Source: UBA2040 sp041751955 (GTDB lineage Bacteria > Bacteroidota > Bacteroidia > Flavobacteriales_D > Crocinitomicaceae). From it: DNA of 64,000 nucleotides. The position numbers and the translations under genes were made by a program. Positions 61,616 through 64,000 of the stretch are shown one piece after another; the first letter of the stretch is position 1, and every line of letters begins with the position of its first letter. The notes beneath the pieces are model-generated. The model had not been told where the DNA came from and did no database searches. It saw only the letters and a list, made by a program, of their open reading frames with translations. The DNA is taken from NCBI GenBank assembly GCA_041751955.1, contig JBGSIB010000016.1, positions 1 to 64,000 on the forward strand, read 5' to 3'.

Positions 61616-61829
61616 CGTCTTTACTGTTTTGAATCACTTCTTTAATAATAAGATATAGTGCCGCCGTAACCCCACTTAAAGATAGGATAATGGTCCAAAG
61701 TTTTCCTGTATTGTATTTTCCATCCAAAAAAACACCTAACCATGAGAAAAGACCAATGATAACACCCATCTGAATAACTATTCCAGAAAAACGAGCGTAT
61801 TTCCCCATAGGAGAAGAGGACTTTTTCAT
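61608..61829 (-). CDS. atpZ: AtpZ/AtpI-family F0 assembly protein
   Basis: The 73-residue protein has two transmembrane helices (about 11-31, 45-61) separated by a short loop (GVFLDGKYNTGKLWTI), with the typical G-x-x-L-D-x-x motif of AtpZ/AtpI. Members are thought to help assemble the ATP synthase c-ring or move ions with it. The start is directly adjacent to the bactofilin stop, and it overlaps the next gene. No ATP synthase subunit gene is in the window. Confidence 0.85.
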   Translation of the reverse strand: MKKSSSPMGKYARFSGIVIQMGVIIGLFSWLGVFLDGKYNTGKLWTIILSLSGVTAALYLIIKEVIQNSKDDE

Positions 61830-62252
61830 CTAATAAACGATATCTTCAGGCTGATTTTTGGCTTGTTGAATTGGTTTTGAATTTGACGCAGGTGCTGCGC
61901 CACCCATTGCACAATTGCCCAAGAAAACTGCGCCTTGGTGAATCTCAATCCGGTTGGTAGAAATATTCCCTTCAATTCGGGCTTTTTCACGTAAAGTAAG
62001 TAAAGTGTCTACTTTCATGTCCCCAACTACTTTTCCTTCAATGTCGGCTTCGTTACATGTTAAATTCCCTTTAACCAGAGCATTCTCACCCAACAAGACT
62101 TTACCCGCACAAGTTATATTGCCAACAACTTCGCCGTCAATTCGAATACTTGAATCCGTAATCAATTCACCAATGATTTTTGCTCCTTCCACCAAACGAT
62201 TCAATCGGTCTGGGGCTTCTATTTGACTGTTGTTGTTCTTTTTTCCTAACAT
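61830..62252 (-). CDS. Bactofilin (polymer-forming cytoskeletal protein)
   Basis: The 140-residue protein has a short polar N-terminus and a bactofilin beta-helix core of about six rungs (NRLVEGAKIIGELITDSSIRIDGEVVGNI, GKVLLGENALVKGNL, ADIEGKVVGDMKVDTLLTL, ARIEGNISTNRIEI), then a proline-rich tail. Bactofilins self-assemble into filaments at the membrane. The gene sits between porW and atpZ, a common arrangement in Bacteroidota, so its filament may help organise the envelope. Confidence 0.92.
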   Translation of the reverse strand: MLGKKNNNSQIEAPDRLNRLVEGAKIIGELITDSSIRIDGEVVGNITCAGKVLLGENALVKGNLTCNEADIEGKVVGDMKVDTLLTLREKARIEGNISTNRIEIHQGAVFLGNCAMGGAAPASNSKPIQQAKNQPEDIVY

Positions 62253-62270
62253 GTTAACTCTCGAAAAGGA

Positions 62271-64000
62271 TTAATAATATTCAACACAAAATTCTTCGTA
62301 CTCCTTTAATTTTTGCGTTTCAAAAAGTGTTTTTAAGTTTTCTTGAGTAATGAGAATGGTTTTAGCGTTTTGAAGCTCAAATAAATGCTTTCTTGTTGCC
62401 TTAAAGGTCCGCATATATTCCTTGGCATCCAAATCATTTTCAAATTTGTCAATTAAAATAACGCTTTTATCATCGCCAAAAATTTTCGAATTAATCTTCA
62501 ATTTAGCTCTAGAGTAAAATTCTTTATTGAACTCACTGACCTTTGTTTTGGATAAACTAGAATTATCTCCTTCTGGCAAGAATATCATTACGAAGTGACT
62601 TGCAGCATCATCATAAACGTATAAGGACTTTTTGTTAAAATCAATTTCTTCATTTACAGAGAATCCATTTTTGATTATATCAATCATTTCTTTCGCTCGT
62701 ATTGACTCAGGAGTGTCTGGGAACTCTGATACTAACATATTCAAAGTTGGCAATAGCGTGGATTTATCTTCATTCAATTTTCCCTGACACATAGCCTTGA
62801 GTAAGATGTATTTTGAACGAAATTCGTTTTTAGGTTCGTCTGCAATAACGCTTTCCGCTCTGGTAAGCGCAGGATAAAACAACCCTTGTCGATAACGATT
62901 CAACGCTTCTACGTACTCTTTTTCTGCTTTTGCATCAAATTCTTTTTTCTTAACAAAGCAATCAGGATCTCGTAAATAGCAGGCGTAATCGGAATTGGGA
63001 TAATAATTTAAAATATAATTTTTATGAATATCTGCCTCTGCTTTGTTTGACTTTTCATACATGGTATACATCTGGTAAGCCGACATAACCTTGAAATCAT
63101 TTTCAAATTTTTGGTCGACAACAGCATTGAATTGTTTGCTAGCTAAAGCCTCTTCATTCAACTGATCTTTATAAATGATTCCGGCTTTATACAAAGCTGC
63201 GACTAAACGTTGTCTCGAAGCATTCATTGCAGAATCGCCTTTTGGGATGTTTTTCGCCAAATTTTCAACTGCAAAAGGATCTTTCACTTCAGGAGCTTCT
63301 ACTTTTACGCTATCCTCGACCACTTCCCCATCTTCTGTAACTGCGTTGATAGTTGTTGTAATCTTATCACTACGCCTCCAATCGTCTTCGTTTTCACGAC
63401 TGCCCCAAAGACGTTTAAAATCATCAAACCCTTTTGCTCTTGCCTTAGCATTAGAAAAAACAAAGGTGTTCCCTTTTTGATTTTGATTCAAAGCAGCGTC
63501 ATTTTTCTGTAATGCCAATAACTTTTCAGCTTCTCGTTTTTTGCGATCGGCTTCTTGTTTTTTCAAGTTCTCAGCAACATCTTCCAAAAATTTCGCTTGA
63601 TCCTCATCACTCATTTCGGCAATTCGCTGAACGCTGTCCTCAAATTGAGCTGTTTCCACGGCTACAACTAAGTCCTTTAATTTACCTGCTTTGTTACGGA
63701 TGGCCTCAGCATTTGGGTATTTGTCATTGATAACTTTCGCGCATGAATCATAATATTTTTGTGCTGGAACATAGTCTCGTTTCGCAAATCGCAAATCGCC
63801 CATTTTCTCATAAGCCATTCCTTTTTGGCGCGTATTTGTTGTAGAGTAAAACGCGGAGGATGTCAAATATTCAACAGCCTTTGCTTCATTACCGTTTGAC
63901 AATTCAATGTTGGCCAATGCGTAATAAATTTGATCCTTGAATTCAGCATTTTTAGCATCCTTCAACATCTTATTTAAGTCTTTTATCAGCTTATCGCTGC
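62271..64000 (-). CDS. porW: PorW/SprE-like TPR protein of the type IX secretion system (N-terminus outside window)
   Basis: The frame is open to base 64000, so the N-terminus is missing; about 577 codons are seen. The visible part consists of tetratricopeptide-like helices (KDQIYYALANIELSNGNEAKAVEYL, GDLRFAKRDYVPAQKYYDSC) and a charged coiled-coil segment (about 90-155 of the visible part). More TPR helices (EALNRYRQGLFYPALTRAESVI) and a small C-terminal alpha/beta domain (HFVMIFLPEGDNSS...) follow. This order, with bactofilin and atpZ downstream, matches PorW of Porphyromonas and SprE of Flavobacterium, needed for secretion and gliding. It is 18 bases from bactofilin. Confidence 0.85.
   Translation of the reverse strand, partial: SDKLIKDLNKMLKDAKNAEFKDQIYYALANIELSNGNEAKAVEYLTSSAFYSTTNTRQKGMAYEKMGDLRFAKRDYVPAQKYYDSCAKVINDKYPNAEAIRNKAGKLKDLVVAVETAQFEDSVQRIAEMSDEDQAKFLEDVAENLKKQEADRKKREAEKLLALQKNDAALNQNQKGNTFVFSNAKARAKGFDDFKRLWGSRENEDDWRRSDKITTTINAVTEDGEVVEDSVKVEAPEVKDPFAVENLAKNIPKGDSAMNASRQRLVAALYKAGIIYKDQLNEEALASKQFNAVVDQKFENDFKVMSAYQMYTMYEKSNKAEADIHKNYILNYYPNSDYACYLRDPDCFVKKKEFDAKAEKEYVEALNRYRQGLFYPALTRAESVIADEPKNEFRSKYILLKAMCQGKLNEDKSTLLPTLNMLVSEFPDTPESIRAKEMIDIIKNGFSVNEEIDFNKKSLYVYDDAASHFVMIFLPEGDNSSLSKTKVSEFNKEFYSRAKLKINSKIFGDDKSVILIDKFENDLDAKEYMRTFKATRKHLFELQNAKTILITQENLKTLFETQKLKEYEEFCVEYY

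Noticed and set aside
1..64000. Integrated mobile element or genomic island in the T9SS cargo regions
   Set aside because: No integrase, transposase, terminal inverted repeats or tRNA-associated duplication is visible, and base usage does not change sharply by eye.

Overview
The window looks like a chromosomal segment of a Bacteroidota bacterium of the order Flavobacteriales, most like the Crocinitomicaceae/Fluviicola group (family-level placement is inference). It is AT-rich. Many promoters carry the Bacteroidota -7 box TAnnTTTG. It encodes many secreted proteins with C-terminal type IX secretion (T9SS) sorting domains, plus T9SS and gliding components: a GldH-like lipoprotein, a PorP/SprF-like protein, PorW/SprE (cut by the right edge) and a stand-alone GldM-C-like protein. 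No tRNA, rRNA, insertion sequence, prophage or CRISPR array is visible.

Layout. 1-1372 (minus): an ECF sigma factor and a membrane protein of anti-sigma type. 1738-3982 (plus): three tandem four-cysteine paralogues, the middle one broken by an in-frame TGA. 4081-12444: envelope proteins (GIN-domain lipoprotein, OmpA lipoprotein, giant WG-repeat protein, lipoprotein, LamG T9SS cargo). 12499-15835: pgk, a repeat-rich spacer and xseAB. 16186-21986: two secreted M43 metalloproteases flanking a membrane-anchored TPR/LuxR-type regulator; both protease promoters share an 11-bp-periodic direct repeat at the same distance from the -7 box, and their leaders share a small hairpin with compensatory changes. 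22230-33317: T9SS cargo, an S9 peptidase, a PD40/OmpA protein, hemW, the GldM-C-like protein, an oxidoreductase and rsmI. 33516-36286: hemA-hemC-hemD. 36293-45736: lipoprotein, ricT, gldH, envelope proteins, a CotH protein paired with a SprF-like protein, and a TPR lipoprotein. 45717-47998: gpsA and aspartate kinase. 48065-59377: two giant reprolysin-like metalloproteases around a fibronectin type III protein. 59494-61085: recA and bcp. 61247-64000: atpZ, bactofilin and porW.

The accessory theme is secreted proteolysis and adhesion through the T9SS, next to ordinary housekeeping genes for glycolysis, heme, lysine/threonine and phospholipid precursors and DNA repair. The strongest candidate for something undescribed is the 16-20 kb module, in which a membrane-bound LuxR-type protein may control two flanking exported proteases. 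Other notable signals are heptamer arrays in inverted orientation, a TGACA triplet at 11-bp period before hemA, a parS-like palindrome, and several genes whose -7 box lies only 4 nt before the ATG.
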